This document shows positions 54,540-64,000 of a stretch of DNA of 64,000 nucleotides, piece after piece. The DNA is from Molanna angustata (taxonomy: Eukaryota > Arthropoda > Insecta > Trichoptera > Molannidae). The translations under genes and the position numbers were made by a program. A model generated the notes under the pieces. The model saw only the letters and a program-made list of their open reading frames with translations. It did not search any database and had not been told where the DNA came from. How positions within the stretch are numbered: position 1 is the first letter of the stretch; every line of letters begins with the position of its first letter. The DNA is taken from NCBI GenBank assembly GCA_963576475.1, contig OY754972.1, positions 16,172,506-16,236,505 on the forward strand, in the 5' to 3' direction.

Positions 54540-55010
54540 TTTTGAAATAACAGATCGCGCGGCGTGGTGCAGCGTGTGACTGGAAGGCATCTTTAACCTT
54601 GACTGTGGGAATCAAGAAGGCAGTGGGAACCTCGTGTACGTATGTGTCGTAGAGTCTCTCGATCGGGGGGCGGCAGCGGCATCATTCTCTCAGGAATGAG
54701 GCTCTCTCTCTCCTAGTGCGGTCGCGGTGGAAGAACGGCGGGGGGGGGGCGGGGGTGTCCGAGAATGCGCGGGATGCGCCGGCGCAGTGAGCGATGCGCC
54801 AAAGTTCATCGAACCTCGCTCTCCGTTTTGGAGGGAAACACGCGGCGGCCGCCATCTTTGTTGTTTGTAGTCGCCCCTCGCCCCGCTACCCGCTACACCG
54901 TCGCACGTGTGATCGTATTGGTGACGTTACAGAGGTCGAAATGCACTGGTGTGCGTCTCTAACGCATCTCCCCTCGCCATGAATATCTCTGTTTGTGTGT
55001 ATGTGTTTGT
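54540..55010. promoter_or_regulatory. CpG-rich island, probable promoter/5' exon region
   Basis: The most GC- and CpG-rich stretch of the window: cgatcggggggcggcagcgg, gcggtcgcggtgg, a G-run at 54742-54750, and cgcgcc-type words. It includes a YY1/Pho-like site (54848-54859). ORFs crossing it in two frames have no motif. On composition it is the best candidate for a host promoter and 5' UTR, probably of a gene extending outside the window. Confidence 0.4.
54848..54859 (-). promoter_or_regulatory. YY1/Pho-type site (AAAGATGGCGGC on minus)
   Basis: gccgccatcttt matches the AA.ATGGCGGC consensus of YY1/Pleiohomeotic, which is often found near transcription starts and, in some genes, around the start codon. 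It sits at the centre of the GC island. Confidence 0.35.
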
Positions 55011-56576
55011 TGTATGCGTGGGGAATGTAAGAATCGTTGACCATAGAATGCACTTTTTCTACGAGTAGCTGTGTTCTTTGATCTATGACTCGATGACACT
55101 CGACGGTATGCGTGCGCTACTTCTCTGTGGTAGTAGATGCGTTCGTATATGTGTGTGGTATGTGCGTATCGATGCGTGCAGCGCTACACGAGTATAGAGA
55201 AATATAGTAAGCGTGTGTTGAAGCACGTGCTGGCCCACGAGGTCCCAAAAGTTTGTTGTTATAATTTTTATTCCATCACCACGTGGATGGACTGTTTCAA
55301 TAAACAAATATATTTAGAGGTCGAATGCAAACCTTGAATCGACTATTTGATTATTTTCATTCATTTGTTTATATTCCCAGTCATTATTTTTAGTATGAAG
55401 TAGGTAGAATCATGATTATTTATTCCACGTTAAAACTGAATCCACGTGGGTTTACCAACGCCATTTTCTCTGGCTTCTCCTTATTGAAATATTTCACTGT
55501 GTAGTGTTGTAGGTTCTATTTTAACGAACAATTTTGATTTTAAGGGTTTTTTCAACGTTTAATGTAAATACCTGATTATGATATAATGTTATACCTACCT
55601 ATAATTTATTTTTTTTCTTTAAAAAAAAAGAAAACAACAGCTAGATTGTTATTTTAAAAAAAAATAGCTTAAAATACTTCTATTAATTACATCGTGAATC
55701 AAAAACATTCAATAACCGCCTACCTACACCTTTTTTGCGTATTTATTTATCAAATTTTAGAATAAATGACACTGTACCTACACCAAAATTACATAGTAGA
55801 TAAATATGTGCATATATGTAACTGTTTTGTGTAGATAATTGTGATGATCAAGTATAATGTATTGAGTATATCCTTTTTATTCAATAATTATTTTAATTAT
55901 CAAACGCGTGGTTCTTTAAATATATAAAAATAAAATTTGTATATGAATCTGGTTATAAGACTAATTAATTATTTTACACGTGGTGACGTCCTCTGTCAAA
56001 TATTAAGTATTCAAACAATTTGTGAATAAGCTCAACATGTGTGTGAATCTTAGAGAATGTGTATTTTTTTATGAATGACTTATTGTACGATTAATCATCG
56101 GTATGTGTACCTATGTATAAGGTTATACCTACCTATTCGCAGTGTGCTATGTCGTATGTAAATACACAAGTACTACGTACTTATTTATTTATGTGTCCAT
56201 TATATACAGTGCATAAATTATTAGGTGTATGATTGATAACATTATGCCTAAGTTGTGTTTGAACATGTACCTACACCTATTGTTTTACTTATTCGTTTAA
56301 AAAATATAAATAAAATGACCATTGTTATAATCTCCACGCGAAACCATACAAAAACATTTACATTTTACTCATCCATACACCGAAGAAACAACAATGATTA
56401 AATACCAGAAGACTGTTTTCAAAATCTAGAACATATATTTTTTTTAAACGGAATTCTGGTTATGGAATCAAAATATTTTCTCGGTGACGGTGTGAGGAAG
56501 CTACGCATATTCACTGTCTCTATTGAGTTTATATTTGATATTTTCATCCGACAATCAAGTATAATTATAGCCTTTT
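55011..56576. other. No gene recognised
   Basis: GC content falls back to background by about 55320. No supported ORF, repeat or RNA gene. Confidence 0.35.
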
Positions 56577-56690
56577 TATTTATTTATTTATTTTTAACAT
56601 TTTGTACACAATACATTGAAATTGATCATGGGCGGGCTTATTCCTATTTTACAATATCTTTCAACCAACCATATTCATTTAATGCGGTAA
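56577..56690 (-). mobile_element. LINE 3' UTR relic, family of 25985-26540
   Basis: tttatttatttatttatttt (tail on minus), then gggcgggcttattcctatttt and caaccaacca, the same words as in the other two copies' 3' UTRs. Confidence 0.5.
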
Positions 56691-57017
56691 ATTGTGTCCA
56701 TAAAACGCACAAATTTATGTTAGTAAAGAATACATAAATATACCTATGTGTATATTGTAACATATAAAACAATAAATATTAGAGGGGAGATGAGAGAAGA
56801 GGACAAGGATATGATTAGGAGACCAATTATATGTAAGGAAGGAAAATTTATCTTTAGAAATTTTCATTGTATCATGTTCCATCAATGTAAAATGATTAAA
56901 ATAAAATAGGTACCTACATTTCATACTTAGGTTGGGTTAGGTTATGAATTTGTATTTTAGTAACGCGTTGTCAGTTTGTGAAAGTTGAAAGCAAATATAA
57001 CAATCAGAAACCTACAT
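56691..57017. other. No gene recognised
   Basis: AT-rich; nothing supported. Confidence 0.4.
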
Positions 57018-57019
57018 TA

Positions 57020-57325
57020 CCCCCTTTTCAGTAACTATTGGAACTAAATTAGGAACGTTCTAATATTGTAGATTTTAGATTTACGGTCTTATTTCAGCGT
57101 TATAAAATATCAACTTGGACTAAATGGAATAGGAACGTAATTTTCATAATTATTCAAAATACGTTTAATTCAGTATCTTTTTAAGAACGTTCCGGCCAAT
57201 ATAGGTACGTTCATATTCCATTTAGTCCAATTTGATATTTTATAACGCTGAAATAAGACCGTCAATCTAAAATCTACAATTTTAGTATGTTCCTATTTTA
57301 GTTACAATAGTTACTGAATAGGGGG
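57020..57325. mobile_element. Foldback MITE with TA target duplication (Tc1/mariner-like)
   Basis: Arms of about 120 bp: cccccttttcagtaactatt mirrored by aatagttactgaataggggg; also gattttagatt.acggtctt, ttcagcgttataaaatatca and ttggactaaatggaat, each mirrored. Flanking TA at 57018-57019 and 57326-57327 fits a Tc1/mariner-type target. No transposase. Confidence 0.8.
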
Positions 57326-57512
57326 TATTGTCTATTATTGTAGCATTGCACTCTTCATAAACGAAGTACCTACAGTTGAATGTGTAGGTACCTACCCACC
57401 CTTATTTTGTTTTGGTCATCATGTTTACAAAAATTAAGAATGAAACCATTACAATCCTATTTTACCATCATTAATAATAAGATTTTTATCAGTCCTAAGC
57501 GGAGCAGACCTA

Positions 57513-58115
57513 AGGGGCAAGTCTGGTCAACAGGCGGAATCAAAACCATCCATGTCTACCCATATCATGGATATAATTATCTCATATGCAGTTCTATAAC
57601 ATCTTTAGACATGGTATACGGATGTACACGAAAATGCACGCTAAATTACCTTATAATGTATGAAACACGAAAAAATATTGTATATCATCTAGAGGTTTTG
57701 TTTTTAAATAGCAAGAAAAGTAATTAAAGTATTATAATAATTAAAAAAAACTCAGCCGGTAGATTTTCATATTCTCTATCGATTGAAGTAAAAATCTACT
57801 TCATAGGCCTTGTAGTTGATTAGTTAATTAAAATAAAAATACGAAAAAGGGTTTTACTAAAACTAATTTCACAAGAAAGGTATTAAACAAATTAAATTTT
57901 CAAAGAACTCATGCAATAGAATAAAGATGTCAAAGCAAAGTGTTCTTTATTTCAAAGTCATGTCTTTCGAAGGTACTGGGAAAATTATTTTCAAAATATA
58001 CTATATAGCCTACTTTTGCCTCTCAACATATTATAGAACTCCATAAGATAATTATATCCATGATATGTCTAGACATGGATGGTTTTTATTCCGCCTGTTG
58101 ACCAGACTTGCCCCT
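57513..58115. mobile_element. Foldback MITE family F, copy 3, with about 400-bp insert at its centre
   Basis: Ends aggggcaagtctggtcaa and ttgaccagacttgcccct, flanked by cta on both sides (57510-57512, 58116-58118). Arms match 47358-47535. The centre holds about 400 bp (57615-58018) of AT-rich sequence absent from the complete copy and not recognised. Confidence 0.8.
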
Positions 58116-58118
58116 CTA

Positions 58119-58498
58119 GTCAATTTGATAATCCATGTCGCTATAAATACGGTTATTTTTACGTCTCCCCATTATTACCTTATTGTATTGTAGTGGAAAA
58201 TAAAATACCTTATATATCTAGGTACTTAAAACGTATCAGCTCTAATGTAAGATATGTATTTGAATCCCTGGGGTAAATTATGAATAATATCGTTAGGTAC
58301 TTTTATGTAATAGGCCAGAACTAACCAGCATGGAAAATAGAAACTTATCTCAACGTAAGAAAGCAATATCGCTTCGGTTTTAATCAATATTGCTTTCGAT
58401 AAGAATGCCGATATGGAATACACATTATATACATTACAGGAGAAAGATGTATGAACGTCATTGAATAGTGAAAAACTGTATAACTGTTCAGCTTTACT
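58119..58498. other. No gene recognised
   Basis: AT-rich; nothing supported. Confidence 0.35.
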
Positions 58499-58970
58499 TA
58501 TTAATTTATTTATTTATTTTAATCTTCTTGTACATACATATAATTAGTACACCAGCTATAACACATAATTATGTTAAAATTAGAATAATTTTGTTGTAAA
58601 GCGCGTTTGGTATTATCATTTTTTTACCGCATCACTCTACTACAGAGAAATCTGCACTGGTTACGTATTGCAGAGCGTATTTTGTTTGAAGACTGTTGGA
58701 GAGTGCATAGAGCTTGTCGAATTTCTTTGGACCAACTGGACATGCCGACCCTGTAGCCACGAAGAGCAACTTTAGGACTTTCAAGACTTTCTGTCTTAAA
58801 TTCGGTGCACTATTATCTTCACTATCAGAGAACAGTGAGCCAGTTGTTTCCACATGATTAGCTCTGTTTGGCACATTAAGTGTAGTGTCTGCAAGGTTTT
58901 AGATTTCTCAGGACTCTAAAACCTTGCCGTTATTAGTCCCCATAAGCCGAACGGATGGTGGTGGGGGAAG
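58499..58970 (-). mobile_element. Probable retroposon 3' region, unassigned
   Basis: ttatttatttatttatttta at 58499-58519 is an (AAAT)n tail on minus. 58632-58874 is open on minus without an ATG (ATGSACPVGPKKFDKL). 58936-58970 has words of repeat B. The family is not clear. Confidence 0.3.
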
Positions 58971-59019
58971 CATAGAACCAGGTCGGATAAATCATAGAAC
59001 AATCAGGAACAAGAAGTCA

Positions 59020-59142
59020 GGGCGGAAGTCTTAAAGTCTTAAATTCTAATATGTCATATAAATCAAAAATCCACAGGTATGGCTCTCGGTTCTCTTTACG
59101 TACCCGGATAGAGGATCGGCATGATGGTGTAAATATGTAATA
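59020..59142 (+). mobile_element. RTE-like LINE 3' tail
   Basis: Tail words ggctctcggttctctttacg, tacccgga, ggcatgatggt and gtaaatatgtaa, as in 23440-23515. No coding part. Confidence 0.55.
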
Positions 59143-59465
59143 TTATTATGAATCTCCAATAGTTGTGGCTATTTTTTTATAAACAACTATATAGGTAGGT
59201 TTAGGTAATATTAACAAACTAATATAATTAAATTAAATCTCTTAGTTTTTAACCACGTTGAGTATATTTATATGTCAACTAGTTTCGAAAACGTAACCGC
59301 TCCTTCCTCCGGACAAACTTATACTAAACTTAGATACTATGTACATAATGTGACCCGTGTGCCTAAATTATGTATCGGAAAGTTGATGGGCGGTGCTTAC
59401 ATTATTGAAAGCAGAGAATTAAGGAGCATTTAAGATGTTTAAAAAGTAACAATTTCTCAGAGTTT

Positions 59466-59700
59466 GCCAATCATTTAATTGAAAATAATCATTCTTTCAA
59501 TACTCAAACAGGCTATAAAATCTTGCACATAAATAAAGAGGGCTTAAGATTAGAGGCATTAGAGATGAAAAAAAGCCATATATACAAAACAAAAAATAAT
59601 TAATAAAGTACATTTAAACAATACTCCATTATTTAATATTTTTCCTTTGACAACCTCTGCTTTCAATAATGTAAGCTCCGCCCATCAACTTTCCGATACA
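59466..59700 (+). pseudogene. Penelope-like GIY-YIG domain C-terminal remnant
   Basis: FANHLIENNHSFNTQTGYKI and LHINKEGLRLEALEMKKS resemble the FA.HL.E..H.F.....ILH...KG..L..LE..EI stretch C-terminal to the GIY-YIG core of Penelope-like elements. After a frameshift near 59596 it continues NNTPLFNIFPLTTSAFNN, like the usual LN..PLF.L ending. The RT domain and GIY-YIG catalytic core are absent, so this is a dead 3' end. Confidence 0.6.
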
Positions 59701-59744
59701 TAATTTAGGCACACGGGTCACATTATGTACATAGTATCTAAGTT

Positions 59745-59810
59745 TAGTATAAGTTTGTCCGGACGAAGGAGCGGTTACGTCTCCGAAACTAGTTGACATA
59801 TAAATATACT
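59745..59810 (+). ncRNA. Degenerate hammerhead-ribozyme-like motif in the right arm
   Basis: Penelope-like terminal repeats are known to carry type I hammerheads. Here agtata...gtc (59745-59759) can pair with gac...tatact (59795-59810) as helix I; cggacgaa takes the place of CUGAUGA; ggag/ctcc (59768-59771, 59781-59784) forms helix II; gaaac then tagtt gives the GAAA, a tiny helix III and a GUU cleavage triplet. U4 of the core is G here, so self-cleavage is doubtful. The left arm has the inverted equivalent (59279-59326) with a weaker stem II. Confidence 0.4.
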
Positions 59811-59907
59811 CAACGTGGTTAAAAACTAAGAGATTTTATTTAATTATATTAGTTAAAATGTGCCACAAAGCAATAGCAGCAAAGTATAAAGATATTAACA
59901 AACTAAT

Positions 59908-60611
59908 TCTATATCTATCGTCTCACAGATACAGACTGAAAACACAATTATTAAAAACTGTATTTCCACAGGGAACATAAAGTGATAACGTAAACCAGCC
60001 GACGATATGTCGTAAGCCCTTTAGGTGTCCTGAGTTCCTGGTTATTCTGTAATATTCAAACTTCGTATCTATTGAGATATTAAAAATTTTGTCAAAAAAA
60101 ATAGTTTAAATGGATTTGAACCTCTGTACATAACATTTTTTTAAACCGCTGATTGGATGATTTTTTCGTAAGTATTTCTAAATCGTACATTTTTAGACCA
60201 TAAATAAATATTTATTTTGTTGAATGTTGTAACGTTTAATTTTTCTTACAACTTATAGTAAACAGGATGTGATGTGAAAATCGACAAAGAAAAAAAAATG
60301 TTTTTTGAAAATGTAGGAATTATGGAGTAATGGTAATTAACGAAACAATTGATTGTCTCGCGGCAATTTCTGTTATCTTTAATCTTGAAAACCATAGAAA
60401 CATGTACCTATGTCGGTACATAATAATATAAAACCCCTTTTTATTAAAAATGTAATGTACCTATTAAATAAATTCCCTAATTAGGATTTTTATAGAAGTT
60501 TTTTCAATTTATGTAGGTTTTATTTAATGGCAATAATCGGATATTGTTATTTTTTTACAAAAGGCACAGTAGCTAGCTTTCATAAAAAAATATTTGTTTT
60601 TATTCAAGAGG
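59908..60611. other. No gene recognised
   Basis: AT-rich; nothing supported. Confidence 0.4.
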
Positions 60612-60613
60612 GT

Positions 60614-60712
60614 GACTGCTGCCAACGTACCTATTTTTTCAATTTGATATACCATCATTATTTCTTATCAAATCGTTTTGAAAAAAATAATTTAGGTACG
60701 TTGGCAGCAGTC
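60614..60712. mobile_element. Miniature inverted-repeat element, 99 bp
   Basis: gactgctgccaacgtaccta (60614-60633) is perfectly mirrored at 60693-60712, with an AT-rich 59-bp loop. The G/C runs outside (gagggt, cccccc) extend the pairing. It is either a tiny MITE or a strong hairpin. Target duplication not clear. Confidence 0.6.
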
Positions 60713-60821
60713 CCCCCCTTAAACACGTTTGTGATTTCTTTACCAGATGCTTAAGACATTATGTGATGTAGGTATAGATACCTATTACAATTTTATGTAA
60801 TAATTTTTTGATTTATTCATA

Positions 60822-61085
60822 CCATACCATCACGGCATATCCCACAATGTGTGGTAACCAGCGACAGGTGTGCAGCACCTTATAAAATGAAGTACGACAC
60901 ATGCGTGTATTCCCATACACTAGTATCGTCTCAACCGAAAAGGCAACATTCAGAATGGGTGGTAAACGTCATTGCAAATATATGTGAGATGTTATTTTGC
61001 CCGGTATATTTTCGATTACCCGGCTCTTACGGGACAACCGAAAAGGATGATAATAGATAATAGTGGAAGCACTATTTTAAGCCGG
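60822..61085 (-). mobile_element. Short retroposon family G, copy 1
   Basis: It is the inverted counterpart of 61327-61605: shared taccggcttagaatagtgct, tcccgtaagagccgggtaat, ccacccattctgaat, tggttaccccacattgtgg and ccatgatggtat. In minus orientation it ends near the cgtgatggtatggtat tail. Non-coding. Confidence 0.6.
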
Positions 61086-61125
61086 TGCCTCACGGCAAGT
61101 TACCTTTTGTTGTTTAGTAAAAACG

Positions 61126-61940
61126 AGTGGGTTGTGGCCAACGCTAAACTCCTCACTAACAAGTGACTCCATAAAATATTCAAATTTTGTATGGAAAATT
61201 TTCAGCATTATCATGAAATGAGTTTGTTTAATTATTTTATTTTATTTTATTTCTATATTTTATTATGAAAAGTTGTTAATTATTCAATGTCATTTTATGA
61301 AAGTGATGTGTCTTTTTACCAATTTACCGGCTTAGAATAGTGCTTCCACTCTTTTCTATTATTGTTTTCGAGTGTCCCGTAAGAGCCGGGTAATCGAAAA
61401 TACAACAGGCAACAATAAAATCTCAATAGTTCAGCAATGAGGTTCACCACCCATTCTGAATATAGTGCCTTTTTAGGTGAGACGAGACTGGTGTGTGGGT
61501 ATACACAGATATGTTGTGCTCCCTTTTATAAGGCAATGCACACCCGCACACCTTTCGCTGGTTACCCCACATTGTGGTATATGCCATGATGGTATGAATG
61601 AATGAATGAAAGAAAAAATTGAGAAGCACTATTCAGATATCCTTCAAAATCTAATGGGATCTAAGTGAGTATAAGATATACCTATAATATATACATTTTT
61701 GCAAAATTTGAAAAAAATCGAATCAGCACTTTAGTCTATAATTGATAAAGTAAAATAAACACGCCTTATATAGCACACAGCATACACAGATTCATTGTGA
61801 TGAAACTTTCAGAATACAATCTCAGCATGTACTAGTTGATAGTCTGTAATAAAAATAGTTGCGTAATCATAACTCCCCACTATATCCCCTTGTGTTAGTG
61901 AAAGTTAACATATACCAATATTTTTTTTTGCTTTTCATTA
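61126..61940. repeat. Dispersed repeat A, copy 2, interrupted by retroposon G
   Basis: Matches 3643-4197 on both sides of a 290-bp insertion (61327-61615). The inverted 13-mers are actcctcactaac (61148-61160) and gttagtgaaagt (61894-61905), the second decayed. Confidence 0.6.
61327..61615 (+). mobile_element. Short retroposon family G, copy 2, inserted in repeat A
   Basis: The opposite-orientation copy of 60822-61085, ending in (atga)n at 61592-61606, a typical RTE/SINE-like 3' tail. Its absence from repeat A copy 1 marks it as an insertion. Confidence 0.65.
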
Positions 61941-63462
61941 TAAATATTCGTTATATTTTTTTTTTTAATTTATTTTATCCTTTTTAATTTATGATGCTTT
62001 TAAATTACGCATTGGGGGTATGTGTATGTGTAAAGTATAATAAAGTATTAGTTGTGGTTTTCCCTTTATTCTGTAGTTTGTTTGGACTTATCTTAAATTA
62101 CATGATTCTAGCGGTACCTATGCTAATTACTTCGAATGATATAATATTATCATAATATATGAACATACACACATACATACACTCGTACATATTTAATATT
62201 AACATAGTCGACAGCTCTCGATTGCGATTATGAAACACCGGCCAATTAATACGGGAGTAATAAATTTAGATTGATTCTTTGGGTGTATAATATCTACCTA
62301 ATTCGCTAAATATAATATATACATTTTTTTTATATTAATATTATGCCAGGGTGTTTACCTTGGGAAGGATCATCGAACTTTGTACACGCAAGCACATTTC
62401 CCGCGCAAATATGGCGCACTTTCGACTAAACAAAACTCACACACACACACACACACATACATACAAACATACACACGAATGCTTAGCTCAGTTTAGTCCG
62501 TGTGTGTTCATATTATTACGAAGGTACTTAGGTACTATAATATAGTGGATAGTGTGTGAATTCCCGCCACAAATTCGAGCCACGAAGAAACCACGTTGCG
62601 ACGCCTAACAATAATAATAATATTATGCCTTGGCCTGCCTTTAGTACAACTGCGTAAAGGACGACGCTGGTCTTTAGCTAAATACTCCTATAATATCATA
62701 ATAATATTAATACAATCGTAGTACCTACTATAGAAATGATTGTGTCTAGGTAGGTACATACCGCGTCGCGACGCATTTTTCAAAGGACAGGGATTTTCAA
62801 AAGGAGGAAAATACTGCGAGTATTATCAATATATACCTACCTACCTACCTCTATAATAACATGTTTGTTTGTAATAGGTATGCATTATTTATTTATGTTT
62901 ACCTGTAGAATAGAAAAATACATAAACATACATTTTCCTCTTTTATTTATTTACTTGAGTTTTTGTACATTTATGTGTAGATACCTACCTACTTTGATAA
63001 ACTGTTATTTGATTTGTCTAGATTCTATGGCAAAATGTTGTAATTAATTAAAGTTGTGTAGATTCTATGTACGAGTATTTACTGTGTATGTATATTTTAT
63101 TTAGATGAAATGAGTGCAGTTTCTTACATCTAGTATACACAAAAAGAATATAAACAAATTGACATAGTATGACTTATATAAAAAAACAATAAACAAGAAA
63201 ATATTCCGATATGTTTCAAAGACACAATAAACAAAAGAACGACATAATATCTTAAAATAACTTTTCTGCTGATGATTAAATTTGTAGGTTCTATGAAGAA
63301 CTATTAATAATTAAATATTTGTAGTATGGCATTGGTTATTAAAGTAGTGTATGTTCTATGGAAAACTGTTGACAAATAAAGTTGTAGGTCTTATGTAAAA
63401 CGGTTAATTATTTCATTTGTTAATAATATGGCTAACTATTGATAGTTGAAGTTGTTTATATT
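61941..63462. other. No gene recognised; CA microsatellite 62433-62456
   Basis: AT-rich with a (CA)n tract at 62437-62456 and tacctacctacct words near 62836. 62560-62770 has several CpGs but no ORF. Confidence 0.4.
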
Positions 63463-64000
63463 CTATTTATTTATTTATATCATCACGACACTTATAAAAT
63501 CATTTATTAATACTATCTCAACTTCACTAGGACTACTCTTGTTTCGAGGTTGGAGATTTACAATATTACATATATTGATACATTACATCTACATCCATGC
63601 ACCCACCACACACAAATACAATATTTACTATACGCAGTTGGGTAACCTATATCATTATTGTGACAATAATATTATTCCACAGCAAAAAAAGGCACACCCA
63701 ACTGGTACAATTAATGCAAGGTACATGGATATAAAAATACACAATAAAAATATTTTAATATAGGTATTAATTTAAGAAAAAAATAATATAAATTACAAAT
63801 TAATTTAAATCATATCAGGTGAGTATATAAATTTTGAGTTGTTTTTTGAACAGCAGAAATGAATTTATTTTTAAGGCATTCGGGAAGATTGTTAAACATC
63901 AAAGGAGCTTGAAGCAGAAAATTATTATCTTGACCAAAAGATGTTCTTGCATTTACAGCCATATAGTTTAGGGAAAACTAATAACTTAATTTGTGTAGTA
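63463..64000 (-). mobile_element. LINE 3' part running off the right edge
   Basis: Minus strand: C-terminal frame from about 63973 to TGA 63812-63810 reads AVNARTSFGQDNNFLLQAPL, then MFNNLPECLKNKFISAV, an L..P..FN.LP..LK.....F pattern of CR1/jockey-group RT ends. The 3' UTR follows, with a tail tctatttatttatttatat (plus) at 63461-63479. The 5' remainder lies outside the window. Confidence 0.55.

Larger units (their letters stand above)
59217..59891 (+). mobile_element. Penelope-like element relic between 200-bp inverted repeats
   Basis: Arms 59217-59416 and 59655-59854 are inverted copies of 200 bp with few differences. The 238-bp centre encodes, on plus, the end of a GIY-YIG endonuclease-type region (see 59466). 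A 16-bp direct repeat atattaacaaactaat at 59208-59223 and 59892-59907 fits a target duplication, leaving a tail of about 37 bp beyond the right arm. Inverted pseudo-LTRs and such extensions are known for Penelope-like retroelements. Confidence 0.7.

Overview
The window is AT-rich, non-coding-looking animal DNA, most likely from an insect. Supporting signs are many CR1/jockey-type and RTE-type LINE relics, a GTF2IRD2/ZBED-like hAT element, Helitron/Helentron-like elements, a Penelope-like element, (AAAT)n LINE tails, and frequent taggtacctac-type microsatellite words of the kind common in Lepidoptera and some Hemiptera. The order cannot be fixed from sequence alone. No host gene is complete here. 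The best host-gene candidates are a 63-nt exon-like segment (6028-6090, +), a 68-codon ATG ORF with a signal-peptide-like start (49395-49601, -), and CpG-rich, promoter-like islands near 9640-9980, 24500-25260 and 54540-55010.

Layout. At 2-3084 lies a jockey/CR1-type LINE whose ORF is open for 877 codons and runs off the left edge. 3100-12150 holds scattered LINE tails, a dispersed repeat and the exon candidates. 12660-16295 is a same-strand stack of two truncated LINEs followed by a Helentron-like 3' fragment. 16700-30470 is gene-poor and carries RTE tails, Helentron-like fragments, a short tandem array, a foldback MITE split by a LINE tail with a 14-bp target duplication, and a CR1-like relic. 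31251-37367 is one hAT element with a perfect 8-bp target duplication. It contains an almost whole two-ORF LINE (PHD-finger ORF1; endonuclease/RT ORF2), which in turn carries a tRNA-like insertion in its 5' UTR. 38070-52100 has a TTAA-flanked MITE, LINE tails, a full-length Helentron-like copy with a 146-bp pure GT tract, a complete foldback MITE, an L2/CR1-like relic and a tRNA-derived SINE. 52700-64000 has a CpG-rich island, two foldback MITEs, a Penelope-like relic between 200-bp inverted repeats with a hammerhead-like motif, an inverted pair of short retroposons inside and beside a dispersed repeat, and a LINE C-terminus running off the right edge.

The genes do not form a pathway. The window is a record of layered transposition, and nesting gives relative ages: hAT first, then LINE, then the tRNA-like insert; and foldback MITE first, then RTE tail. 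All assignments come from reading motifs and repeats by eye. Family names rest on recognised motifs, not on database searches.
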